Assembly (NCBI GenBank): GCA_019057355.1
Contig: DXJM01000174.1
Span: 1 to 6,749, forward strand
Direction of reading: 5' to 3'
DNA: 6,749 nt
Origin: Promethearchaeota archaeon
GTDB taxonomy: Archaea; Asgardarchaeota; Lokiarchaeia; Sigyniarchaeales; SOKP01
In this document: positions 6,057-6,749 of the stretch, piece after piece
How the letters are laid out: every line of letters starts with the position of its first letter
Position numbering within the stretch: position 1 is the first letter of the stretch
The notes under the pieces: model-generated
What the model was told of the DNA's origin: nothing
The model's database searches: none
What the model saw: the letters and a program-made list of their open reading frames with translations, nothing else
Position numbers and translations under genes: made by a program

Positions 6057-6580
6057 TTTTTTTTCAATTTTGAATTTTTAAATTCCCTTTTCCTTCCTTT
6101 TCTAAACAATAATATGAATTCATGCTCTAAAGTAGCATAAGCTCCTGGAGGCATCATTCCGGAGCCCATAAATTTATTGGGCGCGTTAGTTTGTTTTCTC
6201 CAGAGTATTTCTGGTAATGATTGACATCCTAACTCCAAAAAAGTATTAATTATTGTAGCGTGTGATGGAAAAAGCTGGAAATTATTATCGATGGTTCTGG
6301 TTGCATCTCCAATATTTATACAAGCTAGACCTCCGGGCATTAATACTCTATATACTTCTTTCCATACTTTATTTAACTCTTCATGCATTAAAAAAAATGC
6401 CTTAATTCCATTTCCTTCTTCAAGAGCTCTTCCAATTTCAGGATTTTGTTTGGAAAAAATATCATCCCATATTTCTATCATTGGATAGGGAGGAGATGTT
6501 ATGATTAAAGCAATAGAATCATCTTGGACTTCCTCCATTTTATTAGAGGGTGTATAAAATATTTTATGAAATGTTGACAT
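5990..6580 (-). CDS. DNA methyltransferase (N4-cytosine type), N-terminal part, frameshifted
   Basis: The enzyme would transfer a methyl group from AdoMet to the exocyclic amino group of a base, most likely cytosine N4, at a short DNA site. Residues 1-175 fit this family. They include the catalytic motif IV TSPPYP (residues 28-33, SPPY type), RVLMPGGLACINIGDATRT, ILWRKQTNAPNKFMGSG, and AYATLEHEFILLFRKG. After LKKK (A9 run at 6056-6064) the reading frame goes wrong. The last 21 residues, from GMKAL to the stop at 5990, have no counterpart in the family. In the -1 frame the same DNA gives the conserved FWEERNSWFSDIW region, so this and the 5421-6056 segment are one gene of 386 residues. The start is the ATG at 6580 with AAAGGG 9 nt upstream. 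No restriction endonuclease is visible, so it may be an orphan methyltransferase or have its partner beyond the window. The target site cannot be told. Confidence 0.85.
   Translation of the reverse strand: MSTFHKIFYTPSNKMEEVQDDSIALIITSPPYPMIEIWDDIFSKQNPEIGRALEEGNGIKAFFLMHEELNKVWKEVYRVLMPGGLACINIGDATRTIDNNFQLFPSHATIINTFLELGCQSLPEILWRKQTNAPNKFMGSGMMPPGAYATLEHEFILLFRKGRKREFKNSKLKKKGMKALIFGRSEIRGFPIYGWI
6056..6064 (-). other. A9 homopolymer where the methyltransferase frame breaks
   Basis: On the coding strand the run reads TTG then nine A then GGCATG. In the upstream frame it is three Lys codons. With ten A, or with a -1 slip at the end of the run, translation continues as AGG CAT GAA into the conserved C-terminal half. 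The two frames overlap only from about 6076 to 5990, so the break must lie there, and this run is the only obvious slippery site. A phase-variable tract, ribosomal or transcriptional slippage, decay and a base-calling error all fit. Confidence 0.75.
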
Positions 6581-6589
6581 TTTGACATT

Positions 6590-6595
6590 CCCTTT
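6590..6595 (-). promoter_or_regulatory. Shine-Dalgarno site of the methyltransferase
   Basis: On the minus strand AAAGGG lies 9 nt before the ATG at 6580. Another ATG (6588-6586) lies only 1 nt after it and out of frame, so 6580 is the supported start. TATA-like stretches lie upstream at about 6611-6616 (TTTATA on this strand) and 6661-6672. The first would put the transcript start at or inside the SD, so the second fits better, though neither is strong. Confidence 0.55.
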
Positions 6596-6703
6596 AATTG
6601 GTTACTTACTTATAAATAAAAAACAGGCTTCTTTTTATTTTCTATTTTGTTTTTTAGTGGATATATTTATTTTCCTCTTTTTACCTTCATTTTTATTTAT
6701 CTT

Positions 6704-6740
6704 TTAATACCTTTGATTTTTTTTCAAAAAAAAGTATTAA
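6704..6740. repeat. Inverted repeat with T8/A8 core near the window end
   Basis: TTAATAC (6704-6710) pairs with GTATTAA (6734-6740). Inside, eight T (6717-6724) face eight A (6726-6733) across a single C, with six unpaired bases on the left side. It could fold as a weak hairpin and act as a terminator for a gene outside the window, or simply reflect the low-complexity DNA around it (6620-6749 is a run of T-rich pyrimidine tracts on the + strand). Confidence 0.35.
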
Positions 6741-6749
6741 TAAATGATA

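Noticed and set aside
6291..6488. Plus-strand open frame inside the methyltransferase N-terminal half
   Set aside because: Antisense shadow of the SPPY-containing coding strand.
1..6749. CRISPR array, tRNA or rRNA gene, or insertion-sequence ends
   Set aside because: I found no regularly spaced repeats, cloverleaf-like sequence or transposase with terminal inverted repeats.

Overview
The window is strongly AT-rich and best fits an archaeon, most plausibly an Asgard (Lokiarchaeia-like) genome. This is inferred from the mix of genes and from start signals; no rRNA or tRNA is present to confirm it. The gene mix is a CheB methylesterase, an FrhB-type F420/iron-sulfur oxidoreductase, a PAPS-type sulfotransferase and an N4-cytosine-type DNA methyltransferase. 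The start signals are mixed: genes led by Shine-Dalgarno (SD) sequences, two with TTG starts, plus one gene with an archaeal TATA box placed as for a leaderless mRNA. A bacterial origin is less likely but not excluded.

Layout, left to right. Positions 2-538 (+) are the 3' end of a multi-pass membrane transporter resembling the GPH/MFS_2 family. Positions 650-1777 (+) are a complete two-domain cheB with no other chemotaxis gene beside it. Positions 1780-2916 (-) are a complete sulfotransferase converging on cheB with a 2-bp gap. Positions 2917-3481 hold no convincing gene and lead into a TATA box. Positions 3482-4951 (+) are an FrhB-like protein with an N-terminal 2x[4Fe-4S] ferredoxin domain and an unrecognised C-terminal, probably beta-rich extension. 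Positions 5060-5400 (+) look like a small gene broken into three frames. Positions 5421-6580 (-) are a beta-class DNA methyltransferase split into two frames at a run of nine A. Positions 6581-6749 are a low-complexity upstream region with a hairpin at the window edge.

The genes do not form an operon or an obvious shared pathway: orientations alternate and gaps are wide. The most interesting part is the right third. The methyltransferase would be a single 386-residue enzyme if one A were added at its A9 tract (positions 6056-6064), and the neighbouring small gene would be one 98-residue frame if one A were removed from each of two A runs. This could be phase variation or ribosomal slippage at a methyltransferase, gene decay, or homopolymer errors in the assembly. 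An intact A9 run inside the FrhB-like gene is an internal control arguing against a wholesale homopolymer problem, but does not exclude it.
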